Source of the DNA: Patescibacteria group bacterium
Lineage (GTDB): Bacteria; Patescibacteriota; Microgenomatia; UBA1400; PJMF01
Length of the DNA: 41,983 bases
Direction: 5' to 3'
Assembly (NCBI GenBank): GCA_018816385.1
Contig: JAHIVK010000066.1
Location: 1 to 41,983 of the forward strand
Below, piece after piece: positions 27,993 to 36,717 of this stretch. Positions within the stretch are counted from its first letter, which is position 1. Each line of letters starts with the position of its first letter. The position numbers and the translations under genes are program-made. The notes under the pieces are model-generated. The model was given only the letters and a program-made list of their open reading frames with translations, was not told the DNA's origin and did no database searches.

Positions 27993-28057
27993 ACTTGCCA
28001 CCAACACTCAGCTATAATCGTGACAAGCCATATCAGAACTCAAAAAAGGGTACAATA
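27953..28057 (+). repeat. direct duplication of a 32-bp gene-3'-end segment (27953-27984 and 28026-28057)
   Basis: agccatatcagaacttaaaaagagatataata vs agccatatcagaactcaaaaaagggtacaata. Confidence 0.75.
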
Positions 28058-28128
28058 GATTGATGGGAAAGAAACAAAGTCAAAAGTAAAAACATAGGTC
28101 TAAAAAATCGGTCTCAAACTTATCTATT

Positions 28129-29772
28129 ATGAAAAAATACCTATTTGCCCTGGCGGCTTTTCTGCTGATTTTCATTCCCCTTTACCCCAAGATTCCCTTG
28201 TTTAGCCCCATCGAGCAGTACATTGTTCGTGTCCGGATTGAGGACATTCTAATTCTGATGGCTGGCATTTGGTGGTTATTTTTAGTTATCAAAAAGAAGG
28301 CTCGCTGGCGCTCGCCCTTAAGTTACGGCATTGCTTTATATATAGCAGCGGGTGTTTTATCCACCCTGTCAGCAGTTTTTATCACTCAGACTGTACCTAT
28401 CACCCCTCTTCACTTGACCAAAACATTACTCCACTTATTTAGATACGTCGAGTACTTTTCTCTATTTTTTATCATGTATGCGGTAGTGACTTCACTCAAG
28501 CAAGCTAAGTGGTTGATTGGTTTGTTGAGCTTAACTGTGATTTTGGCATCTATATATGGTTACGGTCAAAAGTTTTACTACTGGCCAGTTTACTCAACCA
28601 TGAACCGTGAATTTAGCAAAGGTATTCGGCTCTACTTAACCGAACATGCCCGCGTCCAATCGACTTTTGCCGGCCACTATGACTTAGCCGCCTTTCTGGT
28701 CGTTGCTTTACCCCTGATTTTGGCTATGGGTCTGGGAGAAAAGAAAAAGTTGCGTAAGGGGTTACATTATTCTGCTTTTTTTCTTGGGACTTGGTTACTA
28801 GTCATCTCAGCTTCCAGAACTCCTTTTGCCGCCTTTGTTGTGGCAATTTGGTTAGTCATTCTTTGGCTAGGTTGGCTAACACCCAAATGGAAAGACAAGT
28901 TAAAGTTTTGGATAACTCGTTATCTGGCTGTCTATAGCATGTTATTTTTGGTGGTCTACTACTTTGGGAGTGAACTTTTAGATCGCTTAAGTTTTGCCAT
29001 TTCTAACGAAAAAACGGGTCTGTCAATCGATATTAAAAAAGAGGTCGATCACTGGGCAACTCTTGCTAGATTACCTAATTCAGATCAACTCTATCAACTC
29101 TTACCCAAAGCTATCTCTCCTGCCAGCGATAGTCTGCCAGCTCCTATTGATACAGATTTAGTAGCTAGTATCTCGGACCAACCACCAGTTACTACCAAAC
29201 CTCAAACTGGGGCAGTCATTAACCCTCAGCCCAAAGACGTTTATGTCAACGTGCCAGAGATTGTTTCCGAAGAAGACATCACTCTGGCCGACGGCACAAT
29301 TCAAAGAAGAACTATTCATAAGCAACGCACCTATTCAAACTGCGCTCTAGAAAGGGAGTTGTCACTTTGCATTCGTTTGGAATCTCTTTGGCCATGGGCT
29401 TTAGATGGTTTCCACGCCAATCCTATTTTGGGAACTGGTTATGCCACTCTCAACAAACAATTTATCGATGAATTTACCATTGCCGAAAGTACCGACAATA
29501 ATTTCTTAAGAACTTTAGGAGAAACAGGTTTGGTGGGCTTCATCACCTTTTATGGCACAATTCTGATGGCTATCTGTCTGATGTTTAAACATCGTCACAC
29601 GTCCAGCTCGTTCAGGCAAAGCTTTTATGTAGGTTTAATCGCTGGCATAATTGGTTTGTTAATTAACGCAGTCTATATTGATGTATTTGTCGCATCCAAA
29701 GTGGCCTTAACTTTTTGGGCTCTGGTAGGTATGGCGGCTGGTTTAATGAAACTTGAGAAAAAACCAGTTTAA
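28129..29772 (+). CDS. O-antigen ligase / Wzy-like membrane protein with long extracytoplasmic loop
   Basis: Multi-TM; 'ARVQSTFAGHYDLAAFLVVALPLIL', 'SASRTPFAAFVVAIWLV', 'WALDGFHANPILGTGYATLNKQF'. Confidence 0.82.
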   Translation: MKKYLFALAAFLLIFIPLYPKIPLFSPIEQYIVRVRIEDILILMAGIWWLFLVIKKKARWRSPLSYGIALYIAAGVLSTLSAVFITQTVPITPLHLTKTLLHLFRYVEYFSLFFIMYAVVTSLKQAKWLIGLLSLTVILASIYGYGQKFYYWPVYSTMNREFSKGIRLYLTEHARVQSTFAGHYDLAAFLVVALPLILAMGLGEKKKLRKGLHYSAFFLGTWLLVISASRTPFAAFVVAIWLVILWLGWLTPKWKDKLKFWITRYLAVYSMLFLVVYYFGSELLDRLSFAISNEKTGLSIDIKKEVDHWATLARLPNSDQLYQLLPKAISPASDSLPAPIDTDLVASISDQPPVTTKPQTGAVINPQPKDVYVNVPEIVSEEDITLADGTIQRRTIHKQRTYSNCALERELSLCIRLESLWPWALDGFHANPILGTGYATLNKQFIDEFTIAESTDNNFLRTLGETGLVGFITFYGTILMAICLMFKHRHTSSSFRQSFYVGLIAGIIGLLINAVYIDVFVASKVALTFWALVGMAAGLMKLEKKPV

Positions 29773-29933
29773 CCGTCATTCTCCGACCGAAGGGAGGAGA
29801 GTCCACTGGATCCCCGCTTCGCGAGGATGACAAACAGTCGCGAGGATGACAAGGGTGTTGTCATTCTCCAACCGCAGGGAGGGGAATCCACTGGATCCCC
29901 GCTAGCCCCGCCCAGGCGGGGCGCGAGGATGAC
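29773..29933 (+). repeat. repeat A, two tandem units
   Basis: cgtcattctccgaccgaagggaggagagtccactggatccccgcttcgcgaggatgac...gtcattctccaaccgcagggaggggaatccactggatcccc. Confidence 0.9.
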
Positions 29934-29967
29934 TTGCCCGCATAAAACAAGTTATGAATAATTAAAC

Positions 29968-31437
29968 ATGCTACAAAATAAGAAACAATTTGATGACCGT
30001 CTATCAGGGAACATTTTCAAACACCGCCGACTCATCCTCATTTTGCTCTTGGCTTTTATTTTGAGGCTCTACCGAGTTGATAATCCAGTTTTAGATTGGC
30101 ATAGTTTCCGCCAAGCCGATACGGCTTCTGTCACCAGAGAATATGTTAAACATGGCATTGATCTGTTAAGACCCAAATATGATGATCTGTCCAATATTCA
30201 GTCAGGCCACGATAATTTGGCAGGTCTGCGGATGGTGGAATTTCCCATTCTCAACGGTTTAACTGCAGTTTTGATTAAATTATTGCCGAGCCTTGATGAA
30301 GCTCTAATCGGACGACTTATCTCGGTGGGTTTTTCTCTGATCAGCATCACCGCTCTCTATCTATTAGTTAAAGATGTTTCTGGTCAAAAAATCGGGCTTT
30401 GGTCAAGTTTAATGATGGCGGTTTTGCCCTATTCAATTTATTACTCCCGAGTTATCCTGCCGGAACCCGCCATGTTGGCTTGTTTGCTAGTTTCACTCTG
30501 GACTTTTAATCGTTGGCTTAAATCAAAACGGTGGCAAGATTATGGACTTTCTTTGATAACTTTGACTCTGGGTCTGCTCCTTAAGCCATATGTCATATTT
30601 ATGGTCCCAATTTATTTAGCTCTAGGTATCACCCAACAAGGCAGGGCTTTCTTTAAAAATATACCTATCTATATCTACCCGCTGTTAGCAGTCACCCCCT
30701 TACTCTTGTGGCGCGACTGGATAACTCAATTTCCAGAAGGTATCCCCGCCTCAGATTGGCTTTTAAATGGCAATGGCATTCGTTTTCGACCAGCTTGGTT
30801 TAGGTGGATTTTTTATGAAAGATTAACCAAAATGTTTTTAGGCTGGACAGGCTTGTTGCTGTGTCTGCCAGTTCTTTTTAAACCTTACAAAAAGAAGGAA
30901 GTCGTAATTTACGGAGCATGGTGGCTAGGGTGTTTGACCTACCTGTCTGTTTTTGCCAGCGGTAATGTGCAACACGATTACTATCAAGTCTTAATTATAC
31001 CTATTCTAGCCATCACTCTTGGAGTTGGTTTAGTCCGACTGTTAAACTTTTTGACTCCTAAAATTGGCTCAACTAAAACCAAATTAGTCATAGGTATCAT
31101 TCTGGGTTCATCGTTATCACTGGCCTGGTATCAAGTCAAAGGATTCTTTAATGTTAATCACTGGGAGTATCAAAAGGCTGGTTTGGCAGTTGATCAACTA
31201 ACGCCAGCCAATGCCCTCGTCATCGCTCCGGCCATGGGAGATACTCAATTCTTATTTCAAACTAACCGTAGAGGCTGGCCAATTGGCTTTGAGATAGAGA
31301 ATAAGATAAAATTAGGCGCCACCCATTACATCAACACCGCTCAAGATGATGAAACCAAAATGTTAGAATCAAACTTCACTATCATTAAAAAAACTCAAGA
31401 CTATGTCCTAATTGACCTAACAAAACTCAAGGAGTAA
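29968..31437 (+). CDS. GT-C membrane glycosyltransferase (GT39/PMT_2-like)
   Basis: LLLAFILRLYRVDNPVLDWHSFRQADTASVTREYVKHG...VEFPILNGLTAVLIKLLP...YYSRVILPEPAMLACLL. Confidence 0.88.
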   Translation: MLQNKKQFDDRLSGNIFKHRRLILILLLAFILRLYRVDNPVLDWHSFRQADTASVTREYVKHGIDLLRPKYDDLSNIQSGHDNLAGLRMVEFPILNGLTAVLIKLLPSLDEALIGRLISVGFSLISITALYLLVKDVSGQKIGLWSSLMMAVLPYSIYYSRVILPEPAMLACLLVSLWTFNRWLKSKRWQDYGLSLITLTLGLLLKPYVIFMVPIYLALGITQQGRAFFKNIPIYIYPLLAVTPLLLWRDWITQFPEGIPASDWLLNGNGIRFRPAWFRWIFYERLTKMFLGWTGLLLCLPVLFKPYKKKEVVIYGAWWLGCLTYLSVFASGNVQHDYYQVLIIPILAITLGVGLVRLLNFLTPKIGSTKTKLVIGIILGSSLSLAWYQVKGFFNVNHWEYQKAGLAVDQLTPANALVIAPAMGDTQFLFQTNRRGWPIGFEIENKIKLGATHYINTAQDDETKMLESNFTIIKKTQDYVLIDLTKLKE

Positions 31438-31447
31438 ATAGTTTCAA

Positions 31448-31492
31448 AATAGATTGATAGCAAAATAAGCAGCAAGTTATGGATAGATTTTT
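31448..31492 (-). repeat. degenerate inverted B terminus and B-left fragment
   Basis: atagattgatagcaaaataag ~ tagacttgtcgcgaaataag; ttatggatagatttt matches B-left. Confidence 0.45.
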
Positions 31493-31504
31493 TTAACAAA
31501 TAAT

Positions 31505-32746
31505 ATGAAAATATTAATGCTGACACCTTATCTACCATATCCACTGCTATCTGGAGGGCAAATTCGCACTTATAACCTTTTGAAACAATTAAGTGGTCAA
31601 CATGAAGTTACCTTGTTTGCCCTGATTAAAGACTACGCCGAAAAACAATACATTACTCAACTCAAGCAATTCTGTAGTGAGGTGAGAGTTTTTAAGCGCT
31701 CAACCCACCCCTTTACTGTCAAAAATATCTTGAAAACTGCTGTTTCCAAATATCCATTTTTAGTTATTCGCAATCATGCTCCAGATATGACGAGTGTGAT
31801 TGAAGAATACTTAACCACCAAACAATTTGATCTAATTCATGCCGAAACTTTTTACATGATGCCTCACTTGCCCAAAACTAAAGTGCCCGTACTGTTAGTT
31901 GAACAAACTATTGAATACCTGGGATATGAAAGTTTTGCCAACAAAGTCCCATCCATTCTCAAGCCACTTTTATATTTTGATATTCGCAAGATTCGTTTTT
32001 GGGAACAACACTATTGGAATGACTGCCACAAATTAATTGTCATGAGCGCCGATGATAAACAATTGATTGCTCCCTTAGTCAATAATCCCAATAAAATTGA
32101 AGTGGTGGCTAATGGTGTTGACACTAACTGGTTTGATCAACATCCCAGTCAACCCAATCCTCAACCCACTGTCTTGTTTGTGGGCACTTTTAAGTGGCTA
32201 CCCAATAAAGAAGCTGTTAACTTTCTAGTGTCAGAAATTTGGCCCCTGATTATTAAACAAATGCCCCAAGCTAAATTACACATTGTGGGTAATGCTCCAT
32301 CACCCGAAATCTTACACTTAGCAAACAATAAACCCAGTGTGTCTGTGGAGGGAGGCATTCCTGATATTAGAACGGCTTTTAGTACATCTCGAGTCTTGAT
32401 CGCTCCAGTTTTAAGTGGTAAAGGCACTCGCTATAAAGTTCTGGAAGCCTTGGCTTCGGGTACGGCTGTGGTAGCCACTCCGACTGCAGTTGAGGGTTTA
32501 AAAGTCAAAGCCGGCATTCACGTCATGATCGGCACCACCGCCCAAGAACTGGCCAATCACACTCTGGACTTACTTAAACATCCAGACAAACAACAACGCT
32601 TGGCGGAAAATGGCAAGCGATTTGTCAAAAAATACTATGATTGGTCGCTAATTTCGGGAGAACTTGATAAAATCTATCAAACTATGGGCCAACCATCCAT
32701 CCACTGGATCCCCGCTGTCGCGAGGATAACAAACAGTGGGCGCTAG
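31505..32746 (+). CDS. GT4 family glycosyltransferase with repeat-A-derived C-terminal tail
   Basis: MKILMLTPYLPYPLLSGGQIRTYNLLKQLSGQHEVTLFAL...FVGTFKWLPNKEAVNFL...GTRYKVLEALASGTAVVATPTAVEGL; tail HWIPAVARITNSGR lies in repeat A. Confidence 0.92.
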   Translation: MKILMLTPYLPYPLLSGGQIRTYNLLKQLSGQHEVTLFALIKDYAEKQYITQLKQFCSEVRVFKRSTHPFTVKNILKTAVSKYPFLVIRNHAPDMTSVIEEYLTTKQFDLIHAETFYMMPHLPKTKVPVLLVEQTIEYLGYESFANKVPSILKPLLYFDIRKIRFWEQHYWNDCHKLIVMSADDKQLIAPLVNNPNKIEVVANGVDTNWFDQHPSQPNPQPTVLFVGTFKWLPNKEAVNFLVSEIWPLIIKQMPQAKLHIVGNAPSPEILHLANNKPSVSVEGGIPDIRTAFSTSRVLIAPVLSGKGTRYKVLEALASGTAVVATPTAVEGLKVKAGIHVMIGTTAQELANHTLDLLKHPDKQQRLAENGKRFVKKYYDWSLISGELDKIYQTMGQPSIHWIPAVARITNSGR

Positions 32747-32864
32747 GATGACATACCAGAGCGCGAGAAAGAGTAGTCTATGCTGGTTGAGGAAGAAGAA
32801 GTAACTAAAATGTGTATAAAGAAAACGGAAATAACCGTTTGCCTTATTTCGCAAGAAGTCTAAT
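32699..32864 (+). repeat. repeat A right half joined to repeat B right portion
   Basis: atccactggatccccgctgtcgcgaggataac... then agtagtctatgctggttgaggaagaagaagtaactaaaatgtgtataaagaaaacgg...cttatttcgcaagaagtctaata. Confidence 0.85.
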
Positions 32865-32876
32865 AAGAAACGAATT

Positions 32877-33749
32877 ATGACCAAGCCTCGACTCGAAATT
32901 ATTATTGTGACTTACAACAGCCAATTTTGGCTGAAGAAGACTCTTTCCAGTCTTAAAACAGAAGTTTTAGATCAAACAAAAACCAACATGGCTGTGACGG
33001 TGGTGGATAACGCCAGTCAAGATGACACCGCCCTCTTGATGAAACAAGAATTTGCTTGGGCTACCTACCATCAGCTCAATACCAATCGAGGTTACAGTGT
33101 GGCCAATAATTTGGCTTTAAAAAAGAGTCAAGCTAAGTACATAATGCTCCTTAATTCAGATATTGAGTTCACACCTCAATCCAAACTTGATGACTTACTG
33201 TCATATCTGGATAAACACTCAGATGTGGCCGTTATTACTCCTCGAATTGAGTTTAGTAATGGTCAACTTGACCCAGCCTGTCATCGAGGCGAACCCACTC
33301 CTTGGGCTTCTTTTTGTTATTTTGCCAAACTTGAAGACTTTTTTCCCCAAGTCAAGCTGTTTGGCAGATATCATGAGTGGTATTTGCCTCTGGATCAAAT
33401 CCACCAAATTGGAGCTTGTTCGGGAGCGGCCATGATCGCTAGACGTTCTGCTATTGATCAAGTCGGATGGTTAGATGAGCAGTTCTTTATGTATGCCGAG
33501 GATTTAGATTGGTGTCGCCGGTTTAGAATGGCTAACTACCTAATTATTTTTTATCCATTGGCCAAGATCATTCATCACAAATACAAATCGGGCATCAAAA
33601 GTATTTCTCAAACTATTGCTCTCCAGACTAAAAAGCACTTCTATCAGACTATGTTACAATACTACGACAAACATTATCGGGGGCAGTATCCCGAGCTAGT
33701 CAGATTTTGTTTGCGCGTATTTATTTTTATAAAAAGAGGGGCAATATGA
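32877..33749 (+). CDS. GT2 family glycosyltransferase
   Basis: LEIIIVTYNSQFWLKKTLSSL...VVDNASQDDT...LLNSDIEFTPQSKL...MYAEDLDWCRRFRMA. Confidence 0.92.
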   Translation: MTKPRLEIIIVTYNSQFWLKKTLSSLKTEVLDQTKTNMAVTVVDNASQDDTALLMKQEFAWATYHQLNTNRGYSVANNLALKKSQAKYIMLLNSDIEFTPQSKLDDLLSYLDKHSDVAVITPRIEFSNGQLDPACHRGEPTPWASFCYFAKLEDFFPQVKLFGRYHEWYLPLDQIHQIGACSGAAMIARRSAIDQVGWLDEQFFMYAEDLDWCRRFRMANYLIIFYPLAKIIHHKYKSGIKSISQTIALQTKKHFYQTMLQYYDKHYRGQYPELVRFCLRVFIFIKRGAI

Positions 33750-34171
33750 CCAAGAATCAGTTTCAAGTTCAGTATTTAATGATGAAAAACAACAAGGAGA
33801 TGCTCACATCCCTACTGATGTTTGTGGCGGCTTTGTTTGTGACCATCATCGCTCCATCTTTGCTGTTGCGCTATGTTTACGCTGGTCAACAACTGCTCGT
33901 TGAACCCAAATTGATGGAGTATATTCCTTTGGTGAGCGCAGTGGTGGCCTGTCTTTATTTTGTCTACGCCATTGTGGGCTGTCTAATCAGATCAAAGAAG
34001 ATTAAACTTCTGATGAACCAAGTGGAAATGATGAGTGATCTAGATGTGACAGCTGGACTGAATGAAGACGAAATTTCTGAATTGGAAGCGATTGTCGATG
34101 AAGCCATCGCCAAAAAGAAACCAATTAGAAAAGCTACTCGGAAGAAAACTGTCAGTAAAACAAGGAAGTAA
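33746..34171 (+). CDS. small two-TM membrane protein with acidic then basic C-terminal tail
   Basis: ATGA overlap with upstream GT2; AAAGAGGGG ribosome-binding site; TM segments LTSLLMFVAALFVTIIAPSLLL and YIPLVSAVVACLYFVYAIVGCLI; tail KKKPIRKATRKKTVSKTRK. Confidence 0.75.
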   Translation: MTKNQFQVQYLMMKNNKEMLTSLLMFVAALFVTIIAPSLLLRYVYAGQQLLVEPKLMEYIPLVSAVVACLYFVYAIVGCLIRSKKIKLLMNQVEMMSDLDVTAGLNEDEISELEAIVDEAIAKKKPIRKATRKKTVSKTRK

Positions 34172-34226
34172 CCGTTTTCCTTATTTTGCAGAAAGTCTCA
34201 AGACTTTCTGTGAAATAAAAAACGAG
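34164..34226 (+). repeat. repeat B end with perfect 10-bp inverted repeat (34189-34210)
   Basis: cagaaagtct-ca-agactttctg, head-to-head B termini. Confidence 0.85.
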
Positions 34227-34364
34227 TTAATTATGTTACAATTTTACTTCATTTTGGTTATTTCTGATGACGATAGTAGCCAATGCTACTTGAGGAAGAA
34301 GAAGTAACTAAAATGTGTAAAAGAAAACGGAAGTAACCGTTTTCCTTATTTTGCAGAAAGTCTC
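34227..34364 (+). repeat. full-length repeat B (138 bp)
   Basis: ttaattatg...gatgacgatagtagccaatgctacttgaggaagaagaagtaactaaaatgtgtaaaagaaaacggaagtaaccgttttccttattttgcagaaagtctc. Confidence 0.92.
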
Positions 34365-34366
34365 AA

Positions 34367-35482
34367 ATGCGAATTGGCATTGACTGCCGGTTAGCGGGCA
34401 GACAGCACGCTGGCATCGGTCGATATACGGCCGAACTGGTCAAACATTTGGTGGCTATCTCACAAAATTCCCCAAATAAAACTCAAGTTACATTTGTTTT
34501 GTTTGTCACCAATAAGGCTCAAGCTCAAGAACTGCTACTTAACCCACCCAACTTCGTCGAGTGGGTGATAGCTCCAGTTAGGCACTACTCATGCAAAGAG
34601 CAGTTGATCATGCCCTGGATATTTGCCGGGCAAAAACTCGATCTACTCCACGTACCTCATTTTAATTTACCCTTGTTGTATAGGGGAAAAGTTATTTTAA
34701 CCATCCATGATTTGCTCTGGCATTACCAACGAGGAGGCAAAGCCACCACCTTGCCTGCTTGGCAATACAATCTTAAATATGGTTTCTATCGACTGACTGT
34801 GGCTCATGCCATATCTAAAGCTTTGGCCATTATCGTGCCTTCCCAAAAAGTCCGGGCAGAGGTGCAAAATTTCTATCCTCAAACATCGGCCAAAATTCAT
34901 GTTTTAAGTGAGGGGGTGTCAATTCAACCGCCCAAATCGAAACAAGCGTCTGTCAATCTGCCCAAAGACTATTTGCTGTATGTTGGCTCTCTCTATCCTC
35001 ACAAAAACATCCCCCTGATTCTCAAAACTCTGCAACTTAATCCACAACTTCAATTAGTGATTGTGACCGCTAGGTCAAATTTTGCCTTGGATATCCAAAA
35101 CCAAATTAGTCTTCTAAAAATTAAGTCCAGAGTTTGGTTTCTATTTAATCAAACTGATGAGGATTTAGCCATGATTTATACCAAAGCCACAGCCTTAATT
35201 CAGCCGTCTTTTTCTGAAGGATTTGGCTTAACTGGTCTGGAAGCCATGGCTTGTGGCACACCTGTTTTGGCTTCAAATATTGCTGTCTTTCGCGAAATAT
35301 ATGGAGAGGCGGCTCTGTATTTTGATCCCCATCATCCCAAATCATTACTGGATGCCATCGGCAGATTGCCCCAACACCATCAGTCGTTGATTAAAAAAGG
35401 TGCCCAACAAATTAAACGGTATTCCTGGGTCCAAATGGCGACAGAAATTTTCAAGCTTTACCAAAGTCTTGTTCAAAGTTAA
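34367..35482 (+). CDS. GT4 family glycosyltransferase
   Basis: MRIGIDCRLAGRQHAGIGRYTAELVKHL...LTIHDLLWH...YVGSLYPHKNIPLILK...QPSFSEGFGLTGLEAMACGTPVLASNI. Confidence 0.93.
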   Translation: MRIGIDCRLAGRQHAGIGRYTAELVKHLVAISQNSPNKTQVTFVLFVTNKAQAQELLLNPPNFVEWVIAPVRHYSCKEQLIMPWIFAGQKLDLLHVPHFNLPLLYRGKVILTIHDLLWHYQRGGKATTLPAWQYNLKYGFYRLTVAHAISKALAIIVPSQKVRAEVQNFYPQTSAKIHVLSEGVSIQPPKSKQASVNLPKDYLLYVGSLYPHKNIPLILKTLQLNPQLQLVIVTARSNFALDIQNQISLLKIKSRVWFLFNQTDEDLAMIYTKATALIQPSFSEGFGLTGLEAMACGTPVLASNIAVFREIYGEAALYFDPHHPKSLLDAIGRLPQHHQSLIKKGAQQIKRYSWVQMATEIFKLYQSLVQS

Positions 35483-35490
35483 ATTAGGTT

Positions 35491-36717
35491 ATGACAACTT
35501 CTGTTTTGACTGCGTCACCCAAAGTGGCCATCATCTATGATCGAACCAATACTCGGTACGGCGGAGCAGAGTATCTGCTGGCAGTCTTAGCTCAAGCTTT
35601 TCCCGGAGCAGATTTACTAACTAGTGTTAGTCATCATCAAGCTGTTTGGCAGAATAAATTTAAACATATCTCGACTACTTTTCTCCAAAAAATACCTTTC
35701 GCCAAAACTCATCATCAGTGGTTTTTGGCCCTGATGCCACTGGCTTTTGAATCTCTGAATTTAGATGAATATGACATTGTCATCTCGGTTTCCAGTGGCG
35801 AAGCTAAAGGAGTTTTGACCAAACCCCATCAATTACATATAGCTTATGTTTTAACCCCACCTCGATATTTATATCAACTTGAACAAACCTATTTATCCAC
35901 AGCCAATTGGTTGAAATGGCCAATTATTAATCAACTGGTCTTACTCATGCTCAAATACATCAAGTGGTGGGATCAATCTGTCAGTTTGCGACCCGATATG
36001 ATCATGGCTTTATCACATCAAGTGGCTAGCAGAATTACTCAGGCATATGACCGAAAAATCAAAGCTGTGGTTTATCCACCCATTAAACCTTTTAAAATAG
36101 ATCAGCAACTCTACCCCAAATTACCATCTATAGCCAAGTATTACTTAAGCGTGGCTCGTTTAGTTGAATACAAAAAAATAGATCTGGCGATTAAAGCTTG
36201 TCGTAAACTCCAAAAAACCTTGCTGATTGTGGGTGTGGGAGTTGATCTGCATCGCCTGCAAAACTTAACTGGCGATGATAGTTGGACCAGACCTGCCGAT
36301 ATGAATTTTTCAACTGCCATTCAATATATCGCCAAACATCAACCCCAGATCTGTTTTTTAGGTTCTGTGCATGAATCGGATTTGACTTGGCTTTATGCAC
36401 AAACTCGAGCAGTTTTGGCACCCGGCATTGAAGATTTTGGTTTAGTACCTTTGGAAATGGCTCAATTTGGTAAACCCAGTTTAATTCATGCTCAAAGCGG
36501 AGTGGCAGAAGTCTTAACATCACACCTAGCTGTCCATCTCAAAGAACAAAGTCTGGACGCAATGATCAAGGGCCTGTTGAAATTAGAAAAACTCAAGATT
36601 TCACCAGCCAAACTCACATCAGAAGTTAAAAAACTTTCCAGTCAAATCTTTATTCAGCGTATGACCAAATTAGTGTATGATGAGTGGCACAGTCAAAGGA
36701 TGGCATATGACAAATAA
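35491..36717 (+). CDS. GT4 family glycosyltransferase (WbaZ-like)
   Basis: VAIIYDRTNTRYGGAEYLLAVLAQAFPGADLLTS...SGEAKGVLTKPHQLHIAYVLTPPRYLY...APGIEDFGLVPLEMAQFGKPSL. Confidence 0.9.
   Translation: MTTSVLTASPKVAIIYDRTNTRYGGAEYLLAVLAQAFPGADLLTSVSHHQAVWQNKFKHISTTFLQKIPFAKTHHQWFLALMPLAFESLNLDEYDIVISVSSGEAKGVLTKPHQLHIAYVLTPPRYLYQLEQTYLSTANWLKWPIINQLVLLMLKYIKWWDQSVSLRPDMIMALSHQVASRITQAYDRKIKAVVYPPIKPFKIDQQLYPKLPSIAKYYLSVARLVEYKKIDLAIKACRKLQKTLLIVGVGVDLHRLQNLTGDDSWTRPADMNFSTAIQYIAKHQPQICFLGSVHESDLTWLYAQTRAVLAPGIEDFGLVPLEMAQFGKPSLIHAQSGVAEVLTSHLAVHLKEQSLDAMIKGLLKLEKLKISPAKLTSEVKKLSSQIFIQRMTKLVYDEWHSQRMAYDK

Noticed and set aside
32161-32427. Minus-strand ORF inside the GT4 gene at 31505
   Set aside because: Antisense shadow of a well-supported CDS.
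34233-34364. Repeat B as a conserved small protein gene (44 codons)
   Set aside because: In the two full copies, differences by codon position are about 11/12/10 (hand count) with no third-position excess, and one copy has an in-frame stop. This fits a non-coding element that happens to be open in one frame.
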